Positions 17,520 to 27,722 are shown, counted from the stretch's first letter. The stretch: 64,000 bases of DNA from Methanomethylovorans sp041447285 (GCF_041447285.1 NZ_JBGMEB010000018.1:1-64000); one strand, 5' to 3'. Notes: generated by a model not told the origin, from the letters alone. Made by a program: numbers and translations.

Positions 17520-18698
17520 CTATACCACCAGACAAATATTGTTAGCCCAGAAAACCATCAAAGAACCTTGCAGAAGAACAAAGGACATCGTAATAAGGTC
17601 TTCTAAAAGACGGTTTTTAGTAATGCCAGCAAAAAGTATGTAAATTGGAAAAATGACTGAAATAAATCGGGGCATAGACATGATTCCCGTAGAAAGTGGG
17701 ATGAAAATAGAATACATACAAAATAACCAATAAGAAAATCTGATCTTCCTGTAAGACAGTAGAATGATAAAACTAAATAGCAAGGTGAAGATGGCCTCAA
17801 AGGCTGTGTAAACACTACTTTTATAACCGGTGATAAGAACATATAGAGGATTTGTAAGATGACGATCCCATGCCAACTGAGCATGTGCAAAAGCCATAAA
17901 GTCTCCAGTTAAATAATAGTTAAATATCATGAAAAAAATTAGACCTAGTGGAATCAATAAAAGATAAAAAAGAGGACTTATTTCTTTCCTAGAGAATTTA
18001 ATGCTTCTTAAATTCTTGTTTTCATTTAGCAATGGCACTATACCTTCATAAAGTAAAGGCAAAACAACAAGAACACCAGTAGACCTTGTTAGAGCTAAGA
18101 AGAAACCTATTATTCCAACCGTTTGCCATTTACCTGTCCTTGCATAATAGAAGCAAATCACAGTAAGGGCAAGATATAATGACTCAGAGAATACACCTGA
18201 AAGGATAAACGAAGTTGGGAAAAAAAGCAGATATTTTACCGATTTACTGGCAGTATATTTATCGAAATCAAGTTTTACTAACTTGTACAAATAAATGCAA
18301 GATATGAATAAACAAATATTTGATATAATTAATCCTGCAATATAATGATTTCCTAAAATATAACCAAAGAACCTCATTAGTAAGGGATATAAGGGAAAAA
18401 AAGCAATATTTGTCTGCTCTAAAATCAATTGTTCAAAAGGCCCAGCAGTATAACCATTTTGAGAAATAGTCATATACCAGCCAGCATCCCAAACTCCCCA
18501 TATGTCTAGCCAGATGTTACCTGTCCAATAAGACTGACTTATACCAATTGACTCGTACCAAGTAACACCAAGTAACATGAAAACTTTGCGAGACATCACT
18601 CCGATTACGCTCAACATTATTCTTGTACTTAAGAGCATAAATAAGATATAGGTAAGTTCATGATTTTTCCAGTATTTAGATAATAATTTGACATTCAT
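17520..18698 (-). CDS. PIG-V-like integral membrane mannosyltransferase (GT-C)
   Basis: A polytopic protein of 392 residues. An extracytoplasmic loop after the first helix carries IWGVWDAGWYMTISQNGY and NIAFFPLYPLLMR, typical of prokaryotic relatives of PIG-V mannosyltransferases, with the catalytic acidic residue expected in WDAGWY. About ten transmembrane helices follow. These enzymes take sugar from a polyprenyl-phosphate donor on the outer face. It converges on the glycosyltransferase operon and may act on the same glycan. Acceptor unknown. Confidence 0.78.
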   Translation of the reverse strand: MNVKLLSKYWKNHELTYILFMLLSTRIMLSVIGVMSRKVFMLLGVTWYESIGISQSYWTGNIWLDIWGVWDAGWYMTISQNGYTAGPFEQLILEQTNIAFFPLYPLLMRFFGYILGNHYIAGLIISNICLFISCIYLYKLVKLDFDKYTASKSVKYLLFFPTSFILSGVFSESLYLALTVICFYYARTGKWQTVGIIGFFLALTRSTGVLVVLPLLYEGIVPLLNENKNLRSIKFSRKEISPLFYLLLIPLGLIFFMIFNYYLTGDFMAFAHAQLAWDRHLTNPLYVLITGYKSSVYTAFEAIFTLLFSFIILLSYRKIRFSYWLFCMYSIFIPLSTGIMSMPRFISVIFPIYILFAGITKNRLLEDLITMSFVLLQGSLMVFWANNICLVV

Positions 18699-18807
18699 GT
18701 ACTATAATTTCCTGAAAATGTATAAGCATATTGCATATTAACAAGATACAAATACTTGGCTTATTATTTAAAAGTCCTCATGGCTTCATTTTAAACTTAT
18801 TAATTAA

Positions 18808-20079
18808 GGATCTCCACAACATTGAGTGGGTAAGTTAATATGTTATTTCATCTAAACCCTTTTTAATGGAAGACAAATATCTCATTCAACTTGCTCTGGG
18901 AATAAATCTCCCTGGTTTGTAAAAGAACTAAATCTCGATACTTCTAGAAAAAGATGGATATTTACCTTGATTTTATAAAAGGAAGCAAATTCCTCTGTCC
19001 TGTATGTAATGAATTGTGCCCTCTTCATGATACAAAAGAAAGAGTATGGAGACACCTGGATTTCTTTCATTACGAAACCTATCTTCATGCAAAGGTTCCT
19101 AGAATAAAGTGTAATTGACATGGTGTGAAGTTAATTGATCTTCCATGGACCAGACAGAACACTGGATTCACCCTGTTCTTTGAAGCATTGATCGTTACCA
19201 TGTGCAAAGAAATGTCAGTAGCTTCAGTAGTTGATACTGTAAGTATTCATGAGGATTCTGTCTGGAGAATACTTAGTCATTATGTAGACAAAGCAAAAGA
19301 GGAAAGGGATATATCAGATCTTAAAACAATTGGAGTAGACGAAATCGCTGTAAAAAAAGGTCACAACTACGTCACTTTGTTCTATGATATGGATGAAGCA
19401 AGAGTCATACACATTGAAAATGGAAAAGGAAAGGATATTTTCGAAAAATTAAGGACAGAGATCTCTAACAAGGTGGATCATGAACAGATCCAATGCATAT
19501 CTATGGATATGTATCCGGCATTTAAAAGTGGAGCCAGGGAATATTTCCCAAAAGCTACTATTGTTTTTGATAAGTTCCATGTGATCAGGATGATGAATGA
19601 TTCAGTTAATAGAGTTAGAAGAACTGAATCAAAAGAAAACCATGTTCTTAAGAATACCAGGTTCATGTGGTTAAAGAACCCTGATAGATTGTCAGAGAAA
19701 GAAAATGTTATCATGGATTCAATCAAGAACCTTGATACAAAAACTGCTAAAGCATACCAGTTTAGATTGGCTCTTCAAAGATTGTGGACAATAAAAGAGA
19801 TATCAATAGCAAGGGAGTATCTCGATAAATGGCATTTTTGGGGAACACATAGCAATATTCCGGAGATAATTTCAGTGTCAAAAGCAATCAAAAAACACTC
19901 TCAGGGAATTCTTGAAGCAATCAAGAACTGTCTAAACAATGGGGTTGCAGAGGGATTGAACAATAAAATTAAAACTGCCTTTAAAAGATCTTATGGTCTC
20001 AAAACGGAAAAATACAGAAATACCATGATCTATCTGATGGCGGGGAAATTGAGATTACCCACACGATTTGAAGAGAGCC
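18808..20079 (+). mobile_element. Decayed ISL3-family insertion sequence
   Basis: Imperfect inverted ends are visible. The left end at 18808-18834 reads ggatctccacaa..gagtgggtaa. The right end at 20055-20079 reads ttacccacacga..gagagcc, which is its reverse complement with several mismatches. They enclose an ISL3 transposase with at least three disabling lesions. Flanking AT-rich octamers are similar but not identical, so no target duplication can be claimed. Confidence 0.75.
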
Positions 20080-20186
20080 ATTTAAAAATAATTTACGGTA
20101 AAATGTGCGGCAAAGAGGGAGAACATTGCATCTATTATAGTTTATCGAAATACTTTTATATTAAAATGGTTATTCGCATTGTGTGA
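18866..20186 (+). pseudogene. ISL3 transposase, broken by two frameshifts and a stop codon
   Basis: The DDE transposase core is intact from 19125 (IGVDEIAVKKGHNYVTLFYD; ISMDMYPAFKSGAR; FDKFHVI; AEGLNNKIKTAFKRSYGLK). The zinc-ribbon N-terminus is readable only by joining frames. An ATG at 18866 starts the expected leader, one base is missing near 18912, another near 18952, and a Cys codon has become TGA at 19119, right before HGVKLIDLPW. The open frame runs past the right inverted repeat to 20186, so its last 30 codons are host DNA. No functional transposase is expected. Confidence 0.8.
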
Positions 20187-20196
20187 GTAGTTCAAT

Positions 20197-21813
20197 ATGA
20201 TTAGTATGTTAAAAAAAAATATAGCGTTGATAGCTTCAATAGGGATATTATGGATAACAGTCGCATCCTTATTAATTACGTCAATTAAAATCAATCAAGG
20301 ACATATCGCTTACGCTCTGGATGACGCGTATATTCACATGTCAATTGCAAAAAATTTTGCCCTACATGGCGTTTGGGGTATAACCCAGTATGATTTTGCA
20401 TCATCATCTTCATCTTTACTTTATACCTTATTACTGTCTTTCATTTATTTCTTGTTCGGCGTAAATGAGGTAATTCCATTAATACTAAATATAATATTTG
20501 CAACACTTTCAATTTGGGTCATTTATTGTTTACTAAAACAAAATAATATAAAAGATATATACATATTCATTCTACTGCAGCTAATAATCTTTTTAACTCC
20601 ATTACCAGCACTTATATTCACTGGCATGGAACACACATTACAGATACTCATTACAATACCATTTGTATATCTTTCCGCCAAAATAATTTCAGAAGGTAAC
20701 TCAAGTAATAGAAACAACACTTTTCTTTTTATACTAGGAATATTTGTAACCATGGTGCGTTATGAAGGAATATTTTTACTTCTTGTTGTGAGCAGTCTAT
20801 TCATACTGAATAAAAAGTGGAAATTTGCAGTTGGTTTATTAGTATCTGGATTTTTTCCAATAGTAATATATGGAATTATATCTTTATTAAAAGGTTGGTA
20901 TTTTTTACCTAACTCTATCATTCTTAAGGGCAACACACCAACGTTCTCTATATTAGGACTCATTAATTTTTTTACAGTTTTCATTCATAAGATCATTGAA
21001 ACTAGTCATATTTTTGTTCTTGTTTATGGAGCATTAATTCTTTTTATATACCAATTTCATAAACAAAAAAAGTGGTCAGATTCTACAACAATACTAAGTG
21101 TCTTTATACTCACTTCTATTTTACATATAATGTTTGCAAGTACTGGCTGGTTTTATAGATATGAAGCTTACCTAGTATGCCTTGGGATATTTGCAATAGC
21201 AATTGGTTTTCAAGAAAGTTTATCTCAAAATTTATCACTTTGCATCACTAAGAATATACTTACAAAATATATTGCAATTATACTTTTGGTGCTAATTGTG
21301 ATTTCCCCTTTGACTGACAGGGGTTATATTTCATTGACACATGTTACTCAAGCTACTAACAATATTTATGAACAACAGTATCAAATGGGTCTATTCCTCA
21401 AACAGTTCTATGGAAAGGAGAGTGTCGCTGTAAATGACATTGGAGCTGTAAGTTATTTAAGCGATGTAAAAACAGTTGATTTAATTGGATTGGGAAATAT
21501 AAAAGTAGCAAAGCTAAGAAGGGAGAATATTTACGATATTCAAAAAATACAAGATTTAGCTACAGAATACGATGTCAAAATTGCTATTATTTATGACAGT
21601 TGGTTTACTAAAGGTATGTTTGCTGAAGGTATACCATCAGATTGGATTGCGGTTGGCCAATGGACAATACCAAATAACGTAGTATGTGGCGGGGATACTG
21701 TTACATTCTATGCAACCAATCCTGAAGAAGAAAGGAAATTGAAAGAGAATCTGAGAATATTTTCTTCAAACTTGCCAATTGATATTAAACAGAGTGGGAG
21801 CTACTTATTGTAG
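20197..21813 (+). CDS. Multi-pass GT-C-like membrane glycosyltransferase
   Basis: A 538-residue protein with about 11 transmembrane helices and a C-terminal soluble domain (about 400-530). The first loop contains YALDDAYIHMSIAKNFALHG, the paired acidic motif seen in GT39/GT83-like lipid-linked sugar transferases. The C-terminal region includes VNDIGAVSYLSDVKTVDLIG, common in this uncharacterised archaeal and bacterial family. It starts 118 bases after the ISL3 end and stops 123 bases before the IS1634-type element, so it sits isolated between two insertion sequences. Substrate unknown. Confidence 0.7.
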   Translation: MISMLKKNIALIASIGILWITVASLLITSIKINQGHIAYALDDAYIHMSIAKNFALHGVWGITQYDFASSSSSLLYTLLLSFIYFLFGVNEVIPLILNIIFATLSIWVIYCLLKQNNIKDIYIFILLQLIIFLTPLPALIFTGMEHTLQILITIPFVYLSAKIISEGNSSNRNNTFLFILGIFVTMVRYEGIFLLLVVSSLFILNKKWKFAVGLLVSGFFPIVIYGIISLLKGWYFLPNSIILKGNTPTFSILGLINFFTVFIHKIIETSHIFVLVYGALILFIYQFHKQKKWSDSTTILSVFILTSILHIMFASTGWFYRYEAYLVCLGIFAIAIGFQESLSQNLSLCITKNILTKYIAIILLVLIVISPLTDRGYISLTHVTQATNNIYEQQYQMGLFLKQFYGKESVAVNDIGAVSYLSDVKTVDLIGLGNIKVAKLRRENIYDIQKIQDLATEYDVKIAIIYDSWFTKGMFAEGIPSDWIAVGQWTIPNNVVCGGDTVTFYATNPEEERKLKENLRIFSSNLPIDIKQSGSYLL

Positions 21814-21930
21814 ATGTGGCCATTTACATTCCTTAATTTGAATCGACTTCAATATTTTGATAGTTCTATATTTTGACCGTGGGCATGTTTCAAAACTTCC
21901 CCCTAAACTTTTTCAAACCTAGTATGAATC

Positions 21931-21936
21931 ATGCAA
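21931..21936. repeat. Left copy of 6-bp target-site duplication (atgcaa)
   Basis: The hexamer atgcaa immediately precedes the left end of the IS1634-type element and is repeated directly after its right end at 23642-23647. Confidence 0.75.
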
Positions 21937-23641
21937 CCCACTTTCCGCAGATGTCTTTTTATTTTTGGTAATTTTCATACAAACCTGTAAATACAGGGAT
22001 TTGATATTGAATCTTTGATTCTTATGCACATTACCACTAGCTCTCTTGATCATCATGGTATAGTTTCTGGAATTTATGATGAACTTGAAATTGGTAGTGT
22101 CATTGATGAAGTGCTGCCCAAAGTTGGGCAGCACAAGTTAGCACATTCACATGTATTGAAAGCCATGATCCTTAATTGTCTTGGTTTTACTGATAGCCGA
22201 TTGTACATGTACTCTCAGTACTTCGAAACTATCCCTATTGAAAGACTTCTTGGTCCAGGGATCAATGCATCTGACCTTACCGATGATGTTTTAGGCAGGA
22301 CACTGGATAGCATCCATGATGTTGATCCAACTCAGCTTTTCATGAAGATCGCTCTGAAAATGATGGAAAAGATCAAACTAAAAACTCAACTACTGCATTA
22401 TGATACCACGAATTTCAGTGTTTATGGTGATTACGAACATAGTAGTGATGGCTCTACAATTGAGATAACATATGGTCATGCCAAAGACAAAAGGGATGAT
22501 CTGAAACGTTTTGGATTAGGGATGATCACAAATCAGTGTGGAATCCCATTGTTTGCAAAGGCTTATTCTGGTAACACTTCAGACAAGGAGAGTATAATCG
22601 AAGCCATGAAAAGACTTAAGGATAACATAACTTTTCCCGATGACGTTTATTACATTGCTGACAGTGCTCTGTATTCTGAGGATAACATAAGATCAATGGG
22701 AAAAGACATGAAGTGGATCACCAGAGTTCCTCAAACGCTCACTCTTTCTAAGGAGTTATTGAGTTCTGATCTGAAATTCACAACAGGAGAAGATCCTCGA
22801 TACTCTTTCTATGAAACTTGTATTAACTACGCTGATGTAGAGCAAAAGTGGGTTGTTGTTCATTCTACTGAAATGCAGAAAAGAAAGGATGCATCTTTTG
22901 ATAAGAAGGTTGAAAAGCACTTGCAGCAAGCTCAAAAAGAACTTAAACATCTTAAGAACATAGATTTTGCATGTGAGAATGATGCACGATCTTTTGTAGA
23001 AAAATGGAAGCAAGAGAATCCTTACTGTTCATTGGGAAATGTGGAGATATCGGAAGTTTCCAAAAAAGAAAATGTCAAAAGAGGACGACCGAGAAAAGAT
23101 GAAAAAGTCATCAAGTGCTATGTTATCAATGCCGAAGTATCCAGGAATGAAGAATTCATACAACATGAAGCCGAATACCTTGGAAGGTTCATTATCGCTA
23201 GCAATGATCTGAATATCAGTGCTGAACAGATGCTGAACTATTACAAAAAACAGAGTAAGGTGGAGCAAGGGTTCAGATTTCTAAAAGATGGGAATTTCAG
23301 GGTTTCGGAGGTGTATTTGAAAAAACCAGAACGAATTGAAGCATTAACAATGGTAATGGTCTTGACACTGATGGTTTATTCTGTGGCGGAATGGAAGTTA
23401 AGACAGAGGTTAAAGGAAACAGGAGATTCAATACCTGATCAAGTAAAGAAACAGACTCAAAACCCAACATTAAAATGGGCCTTCATGTTGATGAAAGGTA
23501 TCACAGAAGTAAAAGTAAGAATGGACTCAAATGTCCAAATGCAGATTGCAAATATGGATATGATTAAAGAGAAGATTATAAGGGTAATGGGAAAAAGCTG
23601 TGAAAAATACTATTTCTAAGGAGACATCTGCGGAAGGTCAG
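21937..23641 (+). mobile_element. Complete IS1634-type insertion sequence
   Basis: The element is 1705 bp. Terminal 20-bp inverted repeats (21937-21956 and 23622-23641) differ at three positions and share the core ttccgcagatgtct. The hexamer atgcaa flanks both ends as a target duplication, in line with the 5-6 bp duplications of the IS1634 family. It encodes one uninterrupted transposase. Intact ends, duplication and reading frame suggest a recent insertion. Confidence 0.87.
22015..23619 (+). CDS. IS1634-family DDE transposase
   Basis: The transposase is 534 residues long. First Asp in LLHYDTTNFSVYGDYE, second Asp in YYIADSALYSEDNI, and Glu in YYKKQSKVEQGFRFLKDG, the DDE triad of the IS4/IS1634 group with its long insertion between D2 and E (about 275-400). 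It fills the element, ending three bases before the right inverted repeat. No lesion is seen, so it is probably functional. The track start at 22015 may be one of several; Met at 22024 (MHITTSS) is equally possible. Confidence 0.9.
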   Translation: MILMHITTSSLDHHGIVSGIYDELEIGSVIDEVLPKVGQHKLAHSHVLKAMILNCLGFTDSRLYMYSQYFETIPIERLLGPGINASDLTDDVLGRTLDSIHDVDPTQLFMKIALKMMEKIKLKTQLLHYDTTNFSVYGDYEHSSDGSTIEITYGHAKDKRDDLKRFGLGMITNQCGIPLFAKAYSGNTSDKESIIEAMKRLKDNITFPDDVYYIADSALYSEDNIRSMGKDMKWITRVPQTLTLSKELLSSDLKFTTGEDPRYSFYETCINYADVEQKWVVVHSTEMQKRKDASFDKKVEKHLQQAQKELKHLKNIDFACENDARSFVEKWKQENPYCSLGNVEISEVSKKENVKRGRPRKDEKVIKCYVINAEVSRNEEFIQHEAEYLGRFIIASNDLNISAEQMLNYYKKQSKVEQGFRFLKDGNFRVSEVYLKKPERIEALTMVMVLTLMVYSVAEWKLRQRLKETGDSIPDQVKKQTQNPTLKWAFMLMKGITEVKVRMDSNVQMQIANMDMIKEKIIRVMGKSCEKYYF

Positions 23642-23647
23642 ATGCAA
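23642..23647. repeat. Right copy of 6-bp target-site duplication (atgcaa)
   Basis: Matches 21931-21936 exactly and abuts the right inverted repeat. Confidence 0.75.
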
Positions 23648-23769
23648 TATCTAACTTAGGTTTAACAATTTTCACTACTTGGTGAAGATCTTAGTTTATT
23701 TTTATGCCAATAGTTTCTTTTTCTATACATAAAATCTCTTTTACATTTTTGGCAATTTCATGTAAAATT

Positions 23770-24175
23770 CTATGGTATAGTCCTATTTTGCATTAAGATC
23801 AGTGTGTTTATGGCATCAAAGTCAGTATAAATATAGTTTTTCGCCTGGAATTTCAAGAAACAGACTGTAACTGTCAAATTCAATAAGCTTTTTTTGATGA
23901 ATTTCGTGGACTTATGCTTGAGTTCCTTGAATTCATATCGCGCCAGCGATATGAACAGTTGTGCAATAAACCCTATAATCAAGGTACAATAAATACTATT
24001 CTCAGCTCACACTCTCAATGGTTTTATCTCAATCTCGTTCTTGAGAGAATGGATATCTTCTCGATGGCGTCTTCTCTCCGATATGTTTGAAGAGCTGGTT
24101 TCACTGTCAAATTCTTGGCTCGATTTCAGGCAGAAAAATCCTTCTCTGCCTAAGATTGAAACTCCCTACTATTTG
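23770..24175 (-). pseudogene. C-terminal relic of another IS4/IS1634-type transposase
   Basis: Reading the minus strand from about 24175, one frame gives SILGREGFFCLKSS, then RRRHREDIHSLKNEIEIKPLRV, a TGA where Trp is expected (near 24016), then TLIIGFIAQLFISLARYEF and KSTKFIKKSLLNLTVTV. This pattern is the C-terminal part of IS1634/IS4-type transposases. The N-terminal two thirds and both ends are missing. It is a different lineage from the intact element next door. Confidence 0.6.
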
Positions 24176-24209
24176 TAAAGGACACATAAAAACATTAAAT
24201 AAAGTAGTA

Positions 24210-25298
24210 TCAATCATTTATGAATTTTCCCGTAATCATATAACTTGTAAAGCGGTTGCTTAGCATCAGTTTCACTGTAAAATAACTCATTGTTAGCATT
24301 AATGTAAATAAAATGATGTAGAAATTTAAGCTTGTAGGAAAAATCGAAAATCGGGGAAATATGCATATAAGAAGGAAATAATGGAAAAGTGCATGAATTA
24401 AAAATATTCCGTAAGAATATTCTCCAATTTTTTGCAATATTCCTAATCTTGGCTTGTATATTAATAAGAAATACAAACAAAACATAAATATGCATATATG
24501 AAGTATATGTGTGCTTACCAATGCCAGCTGATAATAATACGGAATGGAATTTGAGAATTGTGTGCCGCATCTAGGATCAACGAAAAGAAACATAGAAACA
24601 AATGGAAGAATTAAAATTAAAGCACCCAGTAATATAACTTTTTTCATCGTTATTCTTTCTAAAAGCCGGTATATTTTATCATAATTATCATTTGTGTATA
24701 TCCCAAATAAAAAATATATCAAATACTTAAACGGTGTGCTTAGTGCAAATCCGAATGAAGGTATAAACGATCCTAAGAGATACATTATTAATATAGGTGA
24801 AAAAAGTGCAGTGACTGTATAAATTCCAAAACGATCTGTTGTAATCTCGTAGTAAGCAATGATGATAGGATAAAAAACATAAAATGTCAATATGAGTTTA
24901 ATATACCAAAAATGGCCCGCTGCGCTGAAATTAAAAATACTAGTGATAACTGAATTTAATGTAAGTGTTGGAACTAAACCCAATTGTACAAATACTATAC
25001 AGTAAACTACAGAGAAAATAATATAAGGGATAAGTATAGACATAAATCTTTTTTTATAGAAGTCCTTAACTAATAACTCTGATTTATATTTATTGTACAG
25101 AACAAATCCGGATACAAAAATAAACATTGGTACAGCAAACCTAACTAACTCTTCGATATACATAAGAGAAAAAGTCAATCCAGTTAAATTCTTTACTTCG
25201 GCTGTATTGTCGGTGGTATGTATAATGAGTACCCCTATGATAGCTATGGCTCGCAGATAGTTTATTTCTTCAAACCAATTTTTTGAAGACCTGGTCAA
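24210..25298 (-). CDS. Acyltransferase family 3 membrane protein
   Basis: A 362-residue protein with about ten transmembrane helices. The N-terminus EINYLRAIAIIGVLIIHTTDN has the conserved Arg and the catalytic-type His of the acyltransferase-3 (OafA/NodX) family. FVSGFVLYNKY and the late GEYSYGIFLIHALFHY also fit. These enzymes O-acylate sugars of surface glycans, consistent with the nearby glycan locus. It is preceded by an AT-rich region and read toward the transposase relic. Confidence 0.85.
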   Translation of the reverse strand: MTRSSKNWFEEINYLRAIAIIGVLIIHTTDNTAEVKNLTGLTFSLMYIEELVRFAVPMFIFVSGFVLYNKYKSELLVKDFYKKRFMSILIPYIIFSVVYCIVFVQLGLVPTLTLNSVITSIFNFSAAGHFWYIKLILTFYVFYPIIIAYYEITTDRFGIYTVTALFSPILIMYLLGSFIPSFGFALSTPFKYLIYFLFGIYTNDNYDKIYRLLERITMKKVILLGALILILPFVSMFLFVDPRCGTQFSNSIPYYYQLALVSTHILHICIFMFCLYFLLIYKPRLGILQKIGEYSYGIFLIHALFHYFLLICIFPRFSIFPTSLNFYIILFTLMLTMSYFTVKLMLSNRFTSYMITGKFIND

Positions 25299-25624
25299 TA
25301 TAATTTTTCCTCCTAAAATAATGTAGTTTACTGCCCTCGCAACTGTTATATTTTTCTTTAACTTTTCTGTACTTCAGGACTACCTAATAGGTGTTTGCAT
25401 ATAAAAAATACGGGTCTGTGTATATATTGAAATTAGGAACTATATCATAAAGCTTGTTACAAAGCTATCTCCAATCCATCTGGACCGATATTTTGGAGTG
25501 TGGAGAAACAGGACCATTTGGACTAAATGAAATACCTGTTTTTGGTCAAAAACATGAATATTCAGAGTTTTTTAACCTGCTCACATTAAACTGATCAGCC
25601 CTTCCTTTAACCCATTTACAACAT
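25299..25624. other. Intergenic region without a recognised gene
   Basis: There are 326 bases between two minus-strand genes. Short open frames exist in several phases but none has recognisable features. It should contain the promoter of the acyltransferase gene. Confidence 0.5.
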
Positions 25625-26752
25625 TCAATAAGGATTCCATTCCTTTACCTCTGGGAATTCAGGGAACTTACCATACTCATAAGTATCAAATAGCTTTCCC
25701 CATTCGGTTTTCTTGAAGTCATCAATATGCTTCTTTCCGGTGGTGGGATACCACAATTTATCATGGTAAAATCCTGATGCAAAGATAAAAGTCTTAAAGA
25801 CGGGGGAATGGAACAAAATATTGTGCAGCCAATGTATGTTGGCAGTTCCCTTTCTCAATCTTTGGTCCCATTCGACTACAGGACTTTTGGCAGTAGAGAA
25901 TTTAAAGTTCAACTTTTCTAACTCTTGTTTATCCATACCGCTGATCTCGATCTGGTCATAGTCGCCCATTCCAAGACCCTTATCATGGGCAATCCTGATA
26001 TAATCAATATCTAGTGGGTCAAAGCCCATTATTTTGGCTGATATTGCATCGATAGCAACCTGGTCCTCGCTTGCCAAAAGCACATTCCCTATAAAAGGCT
26101 CCATAGTGCGTGGGCCAGCACCATTTCCACATACTCCACCATCCATGACCGCAAAAATACCTTTGTGGATCTCTTTCTGGATCGCCAGTAAGTCCACAAG
26201 TACTTCATGGATCTTCTTATGGGCATGATGCCTATATTTAGGTATAAGGCCACCGAAAGCATTTTTCATAGATCCGGTGGTAGTGGTGTGACCATGTGTC
26301 TTAACAGTGGGAAGATGAATTACATTGCTCTTGAAGAACTTTTTAGGCACAAGGATCTCTCCGAAAAGATCGTTCATTGCAAGCATTTCAGCTTTTGGTT
26401 TAAATGGAACCCATTCGGCATTTGTCAGAGGAACATAGTCTACATCATACTTTTTAAGAATAGGAAGCCATTTGTTCCCATAAGCTCCTTTCCATGGATG
26501 TGTAACAACTGTCTGATTTTCCACACAGGTTATGTCCTTGTAACTATCCTGGCGAAGTTTGCTTAATACTCCGTCAAGTTGCCATGGAGGAGTTGAACAT
26601 GCAGGATAGAACAAACTCCATGAAAGATTTATTTTCAAGATCGTTGCATTGTCTTTTGGAACAGCTGATTTGTAATCTGCCAGATCCATCAACTTTTGAT
26701 AGTCATCCAATATTGTCTTTGGTGACGTCTTTAGCACACTAACATTTGACAT
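25625..26752 (-). CDS. DUF362 domain protein
   Basis: A 375-residue soluble protein. Typical DUF362 segments are visible: ILKINLSWSLFYPACST, IHLPTVKTHGHTTTTGSMKNAFGG, AVMDGGVCGNGAGPRTMEP and DQVAIDAISAKIMGFDPLDI. No ferredoxin-type cysteine cluster is present, unlike many DUF362 proteins. The family function is not established. It is the last gene of a four-gene minus-strand set with a flippase-like protein, a PHP phosphoesterase and a UbiA-type transferase, 22 bases from the flippase gene. Confidence 0.82.
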   Translation of the reverse strand: MSNVSVLKTSPKTILDDYQKLMDLADYKSAVPKDNATILKINLSWSLFYPACSTPPWQLDGVLSKLRQDSYKDITCVENQTVVTHPWKGAYGNKWLPILKKYDVDYVPLTNAEWVPFKPKAEMLAMNDLFGEILVPKKFFKSNVIHLPTVKTHGHTTTTGSMKNAFGGLIPKYRHHAHKKIHEVLVDLLAIQKEIHKGIFAVMDGGVCGNGAGPRTMEPFIGNVLLASEDQVAIDAISAKIMGFDPLDIDYIRIAHDKGLGMGDYDQIEISGMDKQELEKLNFKFSTAKSPVVEWDQRLRKGTANIHWLHNILFHSPVFKTFIFASGFYHDKLWYPTTGKKHIDDFKKTEWGKLFDTYEYGKFPEFPEVKEWNPY

Positions 26753-26774
26753 TTAATCCCTCAATTGATGATAA

Positions 26775-27722
26775 TTAATCTTTATTCAGTCCATTTCCAT
26801 TATTTGGAATGATCTTCTTTCTGAAAAGCAGGTATACAGCAAGACCTAATATCACACCGTACCAGAAAGAACCGAGGCGCACAACAAGTGCAGTGCCTAT
26901 AGCTATAGTTGGACTAAAAGCATAATGTTGCAAAAAGCCTGTGATAGTGACTTCAGCGAGTCCTATCCCACCAGGAATCATACTTACACCACCGGCAAGT
27001 GAAGCAAAGCTGAAGATAAATGTTGAAAGCGGAATACTAAGAGATTGATTAAAACCCATTGCAACGAAGTAAAAACCAAGGCATTCGCAGAACCATGCTA
27101 GAACATTCAAGAGAGAAAGTGAAATAAAGATCTTTGGTTGCATCAGTTCCTGAAAAGTCCCATGCATGTTCTTAACATTACCTGAGAACTTTTTTGTCTT
27201 GTTCTCAATTAATCCAATGACTTTTTCGGAGACTCTCTTTGATGTGATAGAAATGTAAAAGATCAAGATCATCAAAAGTAATACAACTAAAAGATATATT
27301 CCTTCCTTATAAGAGAGAATCCCAAAAGCTGAAAGAATAACAAGACTTAAAACATCAGTTACACGATCCATTATGACTACTGGGACCGTTTTGTTAAGAT
27401 CATCTCCGGAAATATCCTTAATAAGCCAGGCTTTCCATACCTCGCCAAGTTTTCCCGGGGTTACGATCATTGAAAGCCCACTTATGAATACAAAGAAATT
27501 TTGCTTGAAGGAAAGATGCACACCAGCTTTTTTAAGGAAAATATCCCATTTAAGATACCTGAAAAGGTATCCTATGCTTGTAAAGAGTAATAGGAGAGTG
27601 AAATAAGACCAATGAAACATCTGCATAGCAGCAGTCAGTTGACTGATATCGGCATAAATGCCCATTGCTGCATAAACAATCAATGCAAAGAAAATGATCA
27701 GAATGGTTTTATTTTTCGCCAT
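26775..27722 (-). CDS. UPF0104 / AglD-type flippase-like membrane protein
   Basis: A 315-residue polytopic protein of the lysylphosphatidylglycerol synthase transmembrane (UPF0104) family. Conserved parts include FKQNFFVFISGLSMIVTPGKLGEVWKAWLI, VIMDRVTDVLSL and GGVSMIPGGIGLAEVTITG. Archaeal relatives form the C-terminal half of AglD. Many are proposed to flip lipid-linked intermediates. Its start overlaps the PHP gene by 25 bases, so the genes are translationally coupled. Confidence 0.83.
   Translation of the reverse strand: MAKNKTILIIFFALIVYAAMGIYADISQLTAAMQMFHWSYFTLLLLFTSIGYLFRYLKWDIFLKKAGVHLSFKQNFFVFISGLSMIVTPGKLGEVWKAWLIKDISGDDLNKTVPVVIMDRVTDVLSLVILSAFGILSYKEGIYLLVVLLLMILIFYISITSKRVSEKVIGLIENKTKKFSGNVKNMHGTFQELMQPKIFISLSLLNVLAWFCECLGFYFVAMGFNQSLSIPLSTFIFSFASLAGGVSMIPGGIGLAEVTITGFLQHYAFSPTIAIGTALVVRLGSFWYGVILGLAVYLLFRKKIIPNNGNGLNKD

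Noticed and set aside
19125..20186. Intact transposase starting at 19125
   Set aside because: The conserved zinc-ribbon N-terminus lies upstream in other frames and behind a TGA, so this is only the surviving part of a pseudogene.
23642..24209. A second complete insertion sequence
   Set aside because: Only a C-terminal transposase fragment with an internal stop is present and no ends can be found.
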